Source: Dyadobacter sp. 676 (GTDB lineage Bacteria; Bacteroidota; Bacteroidia; Cytophagales; Spirosomataceae). From it: 64,000 nucleotides of DNA. The stretch is from positions 5,439,001-5,503,000 of the forward strand of contig NZ_CP159289.1 in assembly GCF_040448675.1 (NCBI RefSeq), read 5' to 3'. The translations under genes and the position numbers were made by a program. This document shows, piece by piece, positions 1 to 9,307 of the stretch (the stretch's first letter is position 1; each line of letters opens with the position of its first letter). The notes under the pieces are model-generated. The model saw only the letters and a list, made by a program, of their open reading frames with translations, was not told the origin of the DNA and did no database searches.

Positions 1-878
1 GTCAATATCTTTGGTTGCATTCCTGAAATAAGCCAGCGTAACGGTGTTTTTCGGATTGATTTGGTAATCTCCACCGAAATAGATCAGCCTGCCGTCGTCG
101 TGACGGTTTTCATGCTGTATTTTATGCACCGAGCTAGCGTCATTGCCCGCTGCAATTTGCCTGGTGGAATAAAACCCGATATAATCCGAATAGCGCCCTC
201 CCAATGTGGTAAAGAGGTCCCAATGGCCGGCTTTATAGTTCAGGTTGGCGTTCAGGTTATAATCATTCGGGTACCCGAGGGTTATGCGCGCCTGGCCGCC
301 GAGCTTATCCTTGCCATTCTTTTTAAGGATAATATTGATAGTCCCGGCTGACCCGGCAGCATCATCCCGCGCGGATGGGCTCGTCATCACTTCAACTCTC
401 TCGATACTGCCAGCCGAAATCTGGGTAAGTATGTTGGCCGGCGAAAGGCCTGACCGTCTTCCATTGATTAACACAGCCACATTACTGTTGCCTCTGAGCC
501 TGATGATCCCGGCTGCGTCGGCGGTAATAGAGGGAATCCCGTTGAGTACATCGGCTGCTGCGCCGCTCTGGGAGAGGATATCTTTGCCAATGTGATAAAC
601 CTTTTTATCAAGCTGCAAATCGACATCTGGCCGCTCGGCAGTAATCCTTACCTCGCGCAGGGAAATTGTATCGTCCTTCATCGACGACCTCCGAACCCTA
701 CCCGTCGAATCGGCAGGCGGCATTGCCGGTAAACCCTGGCCGTAAGCATTGATAGCGAACAGGCTGGCAAGAGCGATGAGAGAAGTCCGAGCGAATGCGG
801 TTCGGGGGGCACCTCCGTAGCCAGTGCGTTTTTACGCTGCGGCTCTTTTAGGGATTTAAAAATGAAAAGTATCGACAT
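1..878 (-). CDS. TonB-dependent receptor, N-terminal part (3' end beyond window; frameshift)
   Basis: Outer-membrane receptor for TonB-dependent uptake of large nutrients. Reading the minus strand gives a hydrophobic signal peptide ending near ...AINAYGQG, then a plug domain with the features IGKDILSQSGAAADVL, GIPSITAD, IRLRGNSNVAVLINGRR and RVEVMTSPSARDDAAGS, which are typical of the SusC/RagA-like and outer-membrane beta-barrel receptor families. The plug runs into barrel strands and leaves the window at base 1. The signal peptide frame has no ATG: the only ATG lies at 878 in another frame and joins it if the G6 run at 804-809 is one base wrong. The gene is divergent from the LytS/LytTR operon, which may regulate it (inference). 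Substrate unknown. Confidence 0.85.
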
Positions 879-1069
879 GGCTGTTCTATTTGGTTCAGCG
901 CAAATGAACGCAATCGCACCAGCCGTTTCCCGGATTTTAGCCGAAGTACGGAGGATGACCTCTATAAAACCAGGACCGCTCGTATCCGTGGAAAATGTGT
1001 CAGAAAAAGTCGAAAGCCGCCTGAAATCGGGAGTCTGTCGAATTTAAATAACCGAAGGTTTCAAATTAT

Positions 1070-1077
1070 TAACTTTG
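1070..1077 (+). promoter_or_regulatory. Bacteroidota -7 box (TAACTTTG)
   Basis: TAACTTTG matches the TAnnTTTG -7 consensus of Bacteroidota sigma-ABfr promoters and lies 40 bases before the ATG at 1117. No clean TTTG -33 box is visible. It argues for the ATG at 1117 rather than the upstream TTG at 1075, which overlaps the box. Confidence 0.4.
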
Positions 1078-1116
1078 GCAGCAGAACCAGCACCACTTAC
1101 TCCCACGAGCCGAAGC

Positions 1117-2169
1117 ATGACCCGACGTTTTTACATCGCAGGCAACCGTTTGCTCACGCACATCCTCTTCTGGATGGGATACCTGTTCGTATACACGGGT
1201 GTCCACGCGGAAAGCGAAGACGGGCTTTGGGCTTATTTTCTGATCGAACTGCAAGGGTTACCTGCCGCAATGCTGGTTACCTATGTCAATATTTACTTTT
1301 TGTTTCCGCGCTATTTCCGACCCAAAAGATATGTCTCTTATGCGGCCGGTGCGGTAGCGTTGCTGTTCGTGGCTTCGCTGCTGAACCGGATACTGATTGA
1401 GCGCTTCATCGAGCCGAGGTTTTTTCCGGACACGACCTATTATGAGCCGATTTTTGTATGGTACCTGCTTTTCAAGGTAATGCTATGGTTTCTGGCCCCG
1501 GTCCTTTTGTTTACGCTTTTAATCAAGGCCGTCGGGCACTGGGTCGAGCAGGAACGGCTACATCAGGATACGATGCGCGAAAAACTGGCAGCGGAACTGC
1601 ACCTGCTGAAAGCCCAGGTGCACCCGCATTTTCTTTTTAATACCCTTAATAACCTGTATGCACTCACAATTCAATCCGCCCCTGCCGCACCGCAGGTAGT
1701 GCTAAAACTCTCTGAGTTGATGAGTTATATGCTTTATGAATCGCGGTCGGAGCTTATTTTGCTTGAAAAGGAAATCGCGCATATCAAGAATTATGTTGCG
1801 CTTGAAAAACTGCGGTACGGCGACCGGCTTGATGTTTCGCTTGCCGCTTCCGGTGAAACGGAAGGTAAAATGATCGCGCCGTTGCTACTGATACCTTTCG
1901 TGGAGAATGCGTTTAAACATGGGGTCAGTGATGAAACGGACGATGTTTGGGTAACCATCGACATTAAAGTAAAAGACGGGTGGCTCGGCGTGAAGGTGGA
2001 AAACAGTCATGCGGGAGGCGAAGGCCGTAATGGCATGGATGCCGTTATGGGAGGGATCGGGCTTCAAAATGTGAGACGAAGGCTGGCGTTACTTTACCCG
2101 GATGCCCATAAGCTAACGTTGACAAAGGAGGCGGAATACTATACAGTAGACCTTAAAGTAAGATTCTGA
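1117..2169 (+). CDS. LytS/YehU-type sensor histidine kinase
   Basis: Membrane sensor kinase that phosphorylates the LytTR regulator encoded 6 bases downstream. The first ~140 residues hold four hydrophobic segments. A short coiled stretch follows, then the His_kinase (PF06580) box KAQVHPHFLFNTLNNLYAL with the phospho-accepting His near residue 169. An HATPase domain follows, with its N box PFVENAFKHG near residue 263 and the GIGLQNVRRRL G box. Length (350 aa) is normal for the family. The ATG at 1117 was chosen over a TTG at 1075 because of the promoter box. The operon continues with the regulator and a secreted esterase. The input signal is unknown. Confidence 0.9.
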   Translation: MTRRFYIAGNRLLTHILFWMGYLFVYTGVHAESEDGLWAYFLIELQGLPAAMLVTYVNIYFLFPRYFRPKRYVSYAAGAVALLFVASLLNRILIERFIEPRFFPDTTYYEPIFVWYLLFKVMLWFLAPVLLFTLLIKAVGHWVEQERLHQDTMREKLAAELHLLKAQVHPHFLFNTLNNLYALTIQSAPAAPQVVLKLSELMSYMLYESRSELILLEKEIAHIKNYVALEKLRYGDRLDVSLAASGETEGKMIAPLLLIPFVENAFKHGVSDETDDVWVTIDIKVKDGWLGVKVENSHAGGEGRNGMDAVMGGIGLQNVRRRLALLYPDAHKLTLTKEAEYYTVDLKVRF

Positions 2170-2175
2170 CAACCA

Positions 2176-2905
2176 ATGACAGCAAGCAAGATCAAGTGCC
2201 TGGTCGTGGATGACGAGCCGTTGGCGATATCGGTATTACAGGATTACATCAGCCAACTCGAAACGCTGGCGCTCGTGGGAACGTGCAGTAATGCGGTCGA
2301 GGCGCTGCTTTTTTTACAAAAAAACAAAGTGGACCTGCTCTTCCTTGACATTCAAATGCCCAAACTCACCGGTATCGATTTCCTGAAAACCTTAGCCAAC
2401 CGCCCAAAAGTGGTCTTCACAACGGCTTTTCGCGAATACGCATTGGAAGGTTTCGAATTGAATGTACTGGATTACCTGCTCAAACCCATTCCCTTCGACC
2501 GGTTCCTGATCGCGATCAATAAGTATTACCCAGCTGATAGGCCGCCATTCGCTGCCATCCATGCTGATACCATCTGGGCAGGAAAGCGCCGGCGAGCAGT
2601 TTATTTACCTGAAATCGGACAAGAAAATGGTGAAGGTGTTCCTGAGCGAAATCCTTTACATCGAAAGCCTTAAAGATTATGTCAAAGTTAAAACCATATC
2701 AGGAGAGGTTATAAGCTACCAACGGATCAGTTACCTGGAAGAGAAATTGCCCGATCGCCGGTTCCTTCGCATCCACCGGGCTTTCATTATTGCTACCGAC
2801 AAGATCCGGTCGTTCAGCGCTTCGGCGATCGAAGTGGGTGGACAGGAGCTGCCCATCGGTCGCCAGTACAAGGCGGATGTAATGAAAGTACTGGGGATTC
2901 AATAA
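2176..2905 (+). CDS. LytTR response regulator (frameshifted)
   Basis: DNA-binding partner of the upstream kinase. The first ~120 residues are a receiver domain: VVDDEP acidic pair, phospho-acceptor Asp near residue 57 in LLFLDIQMP, FTTAF, and DYLLKPI with the conserved Lys. The second half is a LytTR domain (FIYLKSDKKMVKV, ILYIESLKDYVKV, FLRIHRAFII). The two halves are in different frames and the switch lies in the linker at about 2545-2580. Removing a GC-rich 16-base block at 2549-2564 restores one open frame of about 237 aa, but a one-base error is also possible. The LytTR half is well conserved, so recent breakage or assembly error is more likely than long decay. Confidence 0.85.
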
Positions 2906-2919
2906 AACTACCAACAATT

Positions 2920-4323
2920 ATGCGAGCTCGTTTATTCCTCGTTGCTGCACTGTCAATTCTTTATTCGGATGTGCGTGCACAGTTTGCCGCACCCATAAAG
3001 GATTCGATTTATTCCGCTGTCCTGGGTGAACAGCGAAATATCGTGGTCACGCTCCCTTCAAATTATGCGAATGACACCGCCAGCTACGATGTGTGGTATG
3101 TGCTGGATGGAGAATGGGACGGCCCGCTGTTTACAACGATTTTCAGCTACATGGTCAATATGAAGTTTGCGCCGCCGGCTATCCTGGTGGCGGTGCCAAA
3201 CCGCTATGTCGCAGGTTTTAACCTCCGCAACCGCGACCTGACGCCCACAAAATTTCGGGATGTGGACAGTTCCGGCGGTGCGGCCAACTACCTGTTGTTT
3301 TTCGAAAAAGAACTGTTGCCGTACATCAACAAAAGATACCGCACAAACTGGGAGAATGGCCTGATGGGCGGCTCGTTCGGCGGCCTGTTTACGATCTATG
3401 CGTTGCTCGAAAGACCTTCTTTGTTCCACTTCTATGCGACGGCCGACCCGGCCCTCCACAACGACGGTCAACAGATTCCGCGGCTTGCCGCAAAGCGATT
3501 GCCCACAATGCATTTTCCTAACACTGTGCTGAGCATCGGCGGACGGAGCGAAAGCGTCTCATACCACACAATGGCCCGGGCAATGATGGATAGCGTTCTT
3601 GCAGTCGCAGCACCGGCCGGTCTGCACTGGCGTTCGGTGCTCTACCCCGACGAAATTCATAGTTCTACACCATTCAAGTCCATCTATGACGGGCTCAAAT
3701 TTTCTTATCTGGGGTACTACGTCCGATCCGCCCGGACCTATCCGAACCTGGGCATTGTACTGAAAGACCGTCCAGTGAAGCTCTTCGTGCCGACTGATTA
3801 TTCGGACATTCGTTACACCACGGACGGTACAACTCCAACCCGGTCAAGTGAAAAACTGGATGACCATATTTTGGTAAGTGAACCGGAAAAATTGAAGCTT
3901 TTTTCGTTTTCACCAAGCGGTCGCTGGGACCACCAGATTCCCGTTGACCTGCGGTCCGGCGACTACCTTCTCCCTTCGCATAAAATGACAAAGTTCAAAC
4001 CAGACCGCAAATTATCCGGCAATTTTAAAGGCAATTCGGCGGGCGTAATGGATGGCTGGGTGCAGATCGATTCGGACGGTTATTATGTTTTGCAGTGCAC
4101 TCCGCCGGCAGGTACGAAACTCCTGTTTAACGACTCTTTGCTGCTACATACGGATGCAAAGACCGCGAACACGCGTCAGGCAATCATTCTTCCACTGCGC
4201 AGTGGAAAATACTCGCTGCGAGTTGAGTGCCTTGCCTGCGGTACAGCGCCGCTCTATTTCGGTCTGTATTATAGCAAAAGTGGTCAGGACGACTGGTGGA
4301 TGAACCCGATTGTGAAGTGGTGA
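2920..4323 (+). CDS. Secreted esterase (esterase D-like alpha/beta hydrolase) with C-terminal accessory domains
   Basis: Signal peptide (residues 1-20, ends near VRAQ), then a PF00756 esterase domain to about residue 270. The nucleophile elbow GGSFGG places the catalytic Ser near residue 151; YPDEIHSS near 246 probably supplies the His. The stretch IRYTTDGTTPT at about residues 300-315 resembles the chitobiase/hexosaminidase C-terminal domain. The last ~120 residues, with GYYVLQCTPPAGTKLLFND, look PA14-like and may bind carbohydrate. It starts 14 bases after the regulator and is probably co-transcribed with the kinase pair. The likely role is removal of acyl or feruloyl-type esters from polysaccharide; the substrate is inferred only from the family. 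Confidence 0.85.
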   Translation: MRARLFLVAALSILYSDVRAQFAAPIKDSIYSAVLGEQRNIVVTLPSNYANDTASYDVWYVLDGEWDGPLFTTIFSYMVNMKFAPPAILVAVPNRYVAGFNLRNRDLTPTKFRDVDSSGGAANYLLFFEKELLPYINKRYRTNWENGLMGGSFGGLFTIYALLERPSLFHFYATADPALHNDGQQIPRLAAKRLPTMHFPNTVLSIGGRSESVSYHTMARAMMDSVLAVAAPAGLHWRSVLYPDEIHSSTPFKSIYDGLKFSYLGYYVRSARTYPNLGIVLKDRPVKLFVPTDYSDIRYTTDGTTPTRSSEKLDDHILVSEPEKLKLFSFSPSGRWDHQIPVDLRSGDYLLPSHKMTKFKPDRKLSGNFKGNSAGVMDGWVQIDSDGYYVLQCTPPAGTKLLFNDSLLLHTDAKTANTRQAIILPLRSGKYSLRVECLACGTAPLYFGLYYSKSGQDDWWMNPIVKW

Positions 4324-4609
4324 AACACGCCTTCTGAGACGGATCGCTTAAAAATGGTTAAAAGAGGTACACTGAAACGCCTTATGTTACCTCTTGCCAT
4401 TTACATAGATCATCCCATCGCATGACCCTGCAAGTCCTATTCATTTTTTATCCTTTCTCAAACCGCTTAAAATGTGGCATTTAGGCTCGTGAAAAAACTT
4501 GACAAAATTTGGACACATTTTGAACGGGTTCAACTGATAGAATTTTGAATGTTTACCGCATTCCCGACATCGCTCAACCCGAGCATGTCTTCATTTAAAC
4601 AGACAAACG

Positions 4610-5164
4610 ATGAGAATGCAAAATGTACGTCAGCTGACGCTTGGAATTATGATGATCCTGATGACAGGAGAACAGTTCTGCCATGGACAATTAGTAAACT
4701 CAGACTGGAAGGTCTTGTCAGAAAACAATGAGCCTGCAAGGTTTACAGATACTGTCTTTATGAATAAGGCTTGCCTGCGTTTGACGGGTAAAACGGAGGC
4801 GATCGCAATACGAAATGGCCCGCCTTTGAAAAACTTCAGAATAGAACTCGATATTGCCGGTGAGGTAATGTCGGGTGTGGGTTTCCGGGCTGTGGACGAG
4901 CAGAATTATCACTTCTTATATTTCCGGCCGGGGTATGGCAATACCAGAGAGGCAATACAATATGTCCCTATATACAATGGTACTTTGAATTGGGTGCTGT
5001 ATAATTATCCCATCTACGAAACAACAGCTGACATAAAGCCGTTGACTTGGTTCCATGTGGCTTTGGAAGTGAGAAATACAAACATGAAGGTCTTTGTCAA
5101 CAACAGTCCGAGCCCGCAAATGGAGATTAATCTGATTACTTCTGATTTCGAGCGGGTAGTGTAA
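4610..5164 (+). CDS. Secreted concanavalin/LamG-like protein, C-terminus probably incomplete
   Basis: Residues 1-26 form a signal peptide (LGIMMILMTGEQFCHGQ). The rest reads as a beta-sandwich of the DUF1080/LamG type: FRIELDIAGEVMSGVGFRAVD, YHFLYFRPG, LTWFHVALEVRNTNMKVFVNN. Such domains normally end in a further G-x-V-G strand pair (about 20-30 residues), but here the frame stops after TSDFERVV. The IS3-family element begins 16 bases after the stop, so it did not cause the truncation. A sugar-binding or surface role is likely; no catalytic residue can be named. The 286 bases upstream hold no other gene. Confidence 0.6.
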   Translation: MRMQNVRQLTLGIMMILMTGEQFCHGQLVNSDWKVLSENNEPARFTDTVFMNKACLRLTGKTEAIAIRNGPPLKNFRIELDIAGEVMSGVGFRAVDEQNYHFLYFRPGYGNTREAIQYVPIYNGTLNWVLYNYPIYETTADIKPLTWFHVALEVRNTNMKVFVNNSPSPQMEINLITSDFERVV

Positions 5165-5334
5165 ATCGTCAGCGAAAAGTGGACAACTTTGAATGAAAGT
5201 AAAGAGAGTGTTTTCCTAAAAATGAGTACTTTAAATCATGGGAAACACAAAAAAAGCCTACACCTGAGAATTACATTAAGGACATTCGCCGTAAGACCCG
5301 ACGGCTTTTCACTGCCGAGCAGAAGGTACTGATC

Positions 5335-5592
5335 GTGATGGAAGCGCTGCGTGCGGAGATCTCGGTCGCCGAGCTGTGCCGCAAACACCAGATCAACGAA
5401 TCTCAATTCTATAAATGGAACAAGGAGTTTTTGGAAGCTGGAAAGAAACGGCTGGAAGGTGATCTGACGCGAGAAGCCACGACAGACGAAGTCAGCGAAC
5501 TGCGTAAGGAAAATGCCCGACTGAAAGAAATGGTGGCAGATCTGTTTTTGCGGTATGATATCGTAAAAAAAAGTTTGACGATGCTGGATTAA
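5335..5592 (+). CDS. IS3-family transposase OrfA (helix-turn-helix)
   Basis: HTH_Tnp_1-type DNA-binding subunit: EISVAELCRKHQINESQFYKWNKEFLEAGKKRL followed by a leucine-zipper-like coil (VSELRKENARLKEMVADLFL). The frame is open upstream to about 5210 and encodes KDIRRKTRRLFTAEQKVLIV, which belongs to the family, so the true start is upstream of the GTG given here; no ATG is visible in frame. OrfB follows after 20 bases. Confidence 0.75.
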   Translation: MMEALRAEISVAELCRKHQINESQFYKWNKEFLEAGKKRLEGDLTREATTDEVSELRKENARLKEMVADLFLRYDIVKKSLTMLD

Positions 5593-5612
5593 ACCTCAAA
5601 TACCGAAGATTT

Positions 5613-6610
5613 ATGAGATTATCGGCATCAGAAAAATACGAGATTATCCAGACTGTAACCCAATCCGAACTGGGTGTCAAAAAGACGTTGCAGGAGCTTG
5701 GTATTGCCAAAAGCACGTTTTATAAATGGTATAGCAAATTCCTGGATCATGGATACGATGGCCTTTTGAGCACGAAGAAAGCGTCGAACCGGCAATGGAA
5801 CAGCATCCCTCAACAGCAGAAAGACCTGGTTGTCCAGCTAGCCCTGGACCAGACAGACCTGTCCTCCCGTGAACTAGCCCATTACATTACCGACACGCAG
5901 CAGGTATTCATCTCTGAGTCAAGCGTCTACCGGATACTCAAAGAACGTGGATTAGTCAGTGCCCCGACCCATATTTTAATAGCGGCATCGGATCAGTTTA
6001 AGGACAAAACCGCTTTTGTCCACCAGATGTGGCAGACTGACTTTACCTATTTCAAAGTAGTCGGATGGGGGTATTACTACCTGAGTACGGTTCTCGACGA
6101 TTACAGCCGGTACATCATCCACTGGGAGCTGTGTAGCAGCATGAAGGCAGATGATGTGAAAAGGACCGTTGAGCTTGCTATAAAAAAGGCAAGAATAAAA
6201 ACCAAAGCTAAACCCAAGTTGCTCTCAGATAACGGGGCGTGCTACATATCCAGCGAGTTGGGCGATTATCTGAAAAATACGCTTCAAATGCAACAGGTGC
6301 ATGGCAGACCGGCCCATCCGCAGACGCAAGGAAAGATAGAACGTTACCACCGGACCATGAAAAATGTGGCCGCCATGGAATGGTCAAGCTCGAAAATTTC
6401 TTTCACCCAGACCAGCTAAGGGAAGCAATCGGCAAATTTGTAGAACGCTATAACAACCAGCGGTACCACGAATCGCTGAACAATCTGACGCCTGCTGACG
6501 TCTACTTTGGCCGCGGTGAACTCATTTTGAAAAGAAGAGAGCAAATCAAAAATCAGACCCTGAAACAGCGCAAAATCCAGTATCTAAACCAAAAATTAAT
6601 AGCTTTATAA
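5613..6610 (+). pseudogene. IS3-family transposase OrfB (rve integrase core), frame-broken
   Basis: DDE transposase. An N-terminal helix-turn-helix (ATG start; LGIAKSTFYKWYSKFLDHG) precedes the integrase core with first Asp in QTDFTYFKV, second in LSDNGACYIS and the Glu in QGKIERYHRT. The reading frame breaks at about 6370: after RTMKNV the expected continuation VKLENFFHPDQL is in another frame, separated by a 14-base block, GCCGCCATGGAATG. The remainder (FVERYNNQRYHESLNNLTPADVYFGR) is well conserved down to the stop at 6610. Confidence 0.85.
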
Positions 6611-6625
6611 ACCTGAAAATACTCT

Positions 6626-7393
6626 CTAAGCTGTTGTCCAAGTTAGTTTGAAGACATACACGTTTTTGTTCCCGCTGTACATCCCGCCTTTGTAGATAGG
6701 GGCATTTTCATCCGTCAGGAAAAGCACCAGCTCGGCATCTTGGCTTGACCGGATTGCAATGGCCTCGCCTTTGACGACCAATGCTTCTTTTTTTACTAGT
6801 GCAGTTGTTTCGTTCACACTGATCTGGCCCTGATAAACGTACAGTAGCACCGTTAGTCCGGTAGCCGGAAGTGGCGGCAGGTCAATTTTCGTTCCGGGCG
6901 AGAGTTTGGCATCATAAATCCAGGTTTGGCTACTGAATTGAAGTGGTGTTTCGGGATTGGGCGAAGCGAGCAGGCGCCACCGGTCCTTACTGCCGATTGG
7001 TTCAATGTCCTGAAAAATGACTGCGGGTGTCAGATCTTTGATACCCGGCCGGATAAATATCTGCAATCCTTCATGGGGTTCTGCTTCTCCGTCGATCCAT
7101 TCTTCGTGATAGAACAGCTTTCCTGCTTTCATGAGCATCAGACGGTTTTGCCCGATCGTCTCGCTGAAACCCTCGGAATCAAGGTGTCTGACCTGCCCGG
7201 TGCGGAAGTAGGAGAGGATCTCGTCGTTGACATGCGGGTGCATAGGAATGTGATGGGTGCCCTGGAACCTGGCATGGTCTATTCGGCCTATACTGCCTAT
7301 GCCGGAGTCATGACTGGATACGGCGGTGCCTGGATAAAGCATTTGAATTGGACCGTAGCCGGAAAATGCTTTGGTTGAAATTTTCTGTAACAT
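6626..7393 (-). CDS. Pirin family protein (YhaK/YhhW type bicupin), C-terminus rewritten by the IS
   Basis: Cupin metalloprotein of about 255 aa. The metal-binding region GTHHIPMHPHVND (His near residues 47, 48, 52, 54) is the pirin N-terminal cupin signature, and YHEEWIDGEAEPHEGLQIFIRP is also characteristic. Some relatives have quercetin 2,3-dioxygenase activity; the cellular role is unknown. The last residues, LTWTTA, and the stop codon lie in the IS inverted repeat. Without the insertion the gene would read VFKLTFR and stop at TGA, so the IS changed only the tail. A hydrolase gene begins its own coding 51 bases upstream on the same strand, and the two may be co-transcribed. Confidence 0.85.
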   Translation of the reverse strand: MLQKISTKAFSGYGPIQMLYPGTAVSSHDSGIGSIGRIDHARFQGTHHIPMHPHVNDEILSYFRTGQVRHLDSEGFSETIGQNRLMLMKAGKLFYHEEWIDGEAEPHEGLQIFIRPGIKDLTPAVIFQDIEPIGSKDRWRLLASPNPETPLQFSSQTWIYDAKLSPGTKIDLPPLPATGLTVLLYVYQGQISVNETTALVKKEALVVKGEAIAIRSSQDAELVLFLTDENAPIYKGGMYSGNKNVYVFKLTWTTA

Positions 7394-7443
7394 TATCAAT
7401 GAAGTTTTTGTGGCGCCGGTCAGCTGCCGGCGCCATCTGATTG

Positions 7444-8039
7444 CTATTTGAATAGTTTCGAATAAATCTCCTCGAAAAGGATCGGTTTGACTTTTTCGCC
7501 TTCGGGAGTAGCCCAGCTGTGGATCAGCTCGGAAACAAACTGACTGATTGTGGTCGTCCGCACGCCCTGACTTTCCCAGGTTTTGCGGGCGACGTCTTCG
7601 GCGATCTCGCTGGGGAGCCGCCGCCATCAATGACCACCTGTACATCGAAGCCCTCCTCCTGCATGGAAATGGCCGGCCACACGATACAAACGTCGTTGGT
7701 AAGCCCTGCCATCACCACATTCTTTCTGCCATCGGCCGCTTTAAGCACCGCCGCTTTGAATTCCTTGTCATCCCATGCATTGGTAATACCTTGTCGTTTG
7801 ACCCGTTCGGCGAACTGCTGCGGCAAGATCTCTTCCATATCTTTCAAAAGTGGCCCTTGCGCCAGTTCTTCCTGGCTGGATGTAAGCACCACAGGAATAC
7901 CCAGGTCTTTGGCCATTCTCGCCAGCGTACGGGCGCGGGATATGATTACTTCGTGTGGGCGGTTAGCCGAGAAATTGAGTGTACCTTCCTGATGATCGAT
8001 CAACAGCATCACTGTGTCTTCAATTGTGAACTTTTTCAT
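7444..8039 (-). CDS. Isochorismatase-family cysteine hydrolase (frameshifted)
   Basis: Rossmann-like cysteine hydrolase of the YcaC/nicotinamidase-like group. Asp15 in MLLIDHQEG, Lys81 and Cys118 in AGLTNDVCIVW fit the catalytic triad, and VVIDGGGSPSEIAEDVARKTWE is a family hallmark. The frame breaks at a G4 run (7612-7615). Beyond it the correct frame reads SEIAEDVARKTW...SKLFK and stops at 7444, giving about 198 aa, the normal length. The start at 8039 (MKKFTIED) fits the family; codons further upstream do not. The substrate is not predictable. Confidence 0.85.
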
Positions 8040-8155
8040 GATTTCCAATTTTTTGTTTTGCTTGAATGCCATTTGAAACATCGTGTTTCCTCTGGACTTG
8101 CAATGCAAAATTACCCTGAGCGACTGGCCCGGAACGGTGAGATTTGTCAAAAAAA

Positions 8156-8177
8156 GAGCGTGATATTTGTCACGCTC
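8156..8177. promoter_or_regulatory. Perfect 8-bp palindrome upstream of the hydrolase gene
   Basis: GAGCGTGA-TATTTG-TCACGCTC lies 117 bases upstream of the minus-strand start at 8039. It could be an operator or a hairpin; it is not followed by a clear T tract, so a terminator is less likely. The stretch 8178-8552 holds no convincing gene. Confidence 0.35.
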
Positions 8178-8552
8178 GACACGGGCGTTAGAAGGTTTCG
8201 TCAGATGATGAGACTTTCTAATTTGTCATAGGCAGTTGACTTTCTCCAAACGCCTGCTGGCCGATGCGAAATGGGGAACAATCATTTGCATCATTGCTGG
8301 CAAGGTAAATCGGGAAAGCTTACAAGATCACGAATACTATTTGTTATCTAGTTTGTGTTGTGAGCGAACTCAATGTCTGATTTGATTTTCTCAAAAAGAG
8401 TCAAAAGCTTTATTAGGTGTTCGATTTCATTTCTCTCAACTCCACAGGATTTAAACGTCTGTAAATCAGATAGTTGCAGATGTTTTTTATTGCCCGGAAG
8501 TGACTCGATGCCAACTAGGTGCCAGTTAATCGTGCAATTACAGTGTTTAATT

Positions 8553-8975
8553 ATGAGTGTTAACAAGGCGAATTACCCCTATAAGGAGGCGATATTATCA
8601 GATGCAAAGGGGGATCTGAAAAAGGCGTGGTATATAAATTACTAGGTGTGGTCGGAGCGCAGAGAGCAATTAGTCCGTAAGCGTGGAGTTTTCAATCAGT
8701 CGACGGCAAAGGAGCGTTATGCTGCGGCGAAAGAATTTATCGAGGTCATAAATGGAGCCTTGCGCGAAGGGTACATTATTGAGGAAGTTGTTTCAACCGG
8801 AGTTGATCTATCGAAAAAGACCACTGTTAAAGATGCCACTAAGTTTTTCCTGTCGAACAAGGGGAAGACATCGTCCAAAAATACGATCAAGGGCTACACT
8901 AAGGACATCAAGATTTTTCTGGAATGGGCAGAAGAAAACGGAGTGGACAGAATGCCTGAAAGGCTACTTCTCGAT
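8553..8975 (+). pseudogene. Tyrosine recombinase N-terminal remnant with in-frame amber codon
   Basis: Starts MSVNKANYPYKEAILSDAKG and continues DLKKAWYINY, TAG stop (8643-8645), VWSERREQLVRKRGVFNQ, all in one frame. This is the arm-binding domain of Bacteroidota phage/transposon integrases. A core-binding (SAM-like) segment follows, TVKDATKFFLSNKGKTSSKN...IKIFLEWAEENGVD. The catalytic domain is absent: the sequence passes at about 8970 into an AraC fragment. Both the nonsense codon and the truncation make it non-functional. Confidence 0.75.
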
Positions 8976-9114
8976 ACTCCGGGCCGGGACCGCACTCACA
9001 GCTTATGCCGCGAACGATGAATTTGACCAGTGTGCATTTGGCTACTACGACAGCAGCCATTTTTACAGAGAAGCGATGAAATTTACGGGTATCCATTTAT
9101 CAAGCATTAAATAA
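8965..9114 (+). pseudogene. AraC-family regulator C-terminal remnant
   Basis: In a different frame from the recombinase remnant, the last ~30 residues before the stop, QCAFGYYDSSHFYREAMKFTGIHLSSIK, match the second helix-turn-helix of AraC regulators (GYYDQSHF...KFTG pattern). Nothing of the N-terminal part remains. It marks a rearrangement junction with the recombinase fragment. Confidence 0.65.
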
Positions 9115-9178
9115 GATGCTGCGTCTTCATTGTGAGTAGCAGTTCCGATCATGGAAGTAGGACATTAGTCAAAAGCCT

Positions 9179-9209
9179 GTAAAGTTAGGAATTGAATTCC
9201 CAACTTTAC
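9179..9209. terminator. Long hairpin, possible terminator
   Basis: GTAAAGTT.GGAATT and AATTCCCAACTTTAC pair over about 14 bases around a 1-3 base centre. A smaller hairpin, AATCTTC-AGAC-GAAGATT, follows at 9232-9249. Both sit between the AraC remnant (+) and the convergent SDR gene (-), so a bidirectional terminator is plausible. Neither has a strong T tract. Confidence 0.4.
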
Positions 9210-9307
9210 GGATTCTATTTATAAGATAACTAATCTTCAGACGAAGATTTAGCCAGTATCACCAATTTATTTGAAATGGCAATACTGGCCTTAACAACCG
9301 CTGATTA

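Larger units (their letters stand above)
5181..6639 (+). mobile_element. IS3-family insertion sequence with target duplication AAGT
   Basis: Element of 1459 bp with ends GGACAAC...GTTGTCC and a second conserved subterminal block AGAGAGTRTTTTC on both sides. The 4-base direct repeat AAGT lies at 5177-5180 and 6640-6643. Deleting the element and one AAGT restores a simple junction between two convergent genes, so this is a clean insertion. It carries orfA and orfB of an IS3-type transposase. orfB is broken, so the copy is probably not autonomous as written. Confidence 0.9.

Noticed and set aside
3058..3513. 151-codon minus-strand frame
   Set aside because: Antisense to the esterase catalytic domain with its intact GGSFGG motif.
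7548..8231. 227-codon plus-strand frame
   Set aside because: Antisense to the isochorismatase gene, and Cys/His-rich without a family pattern.
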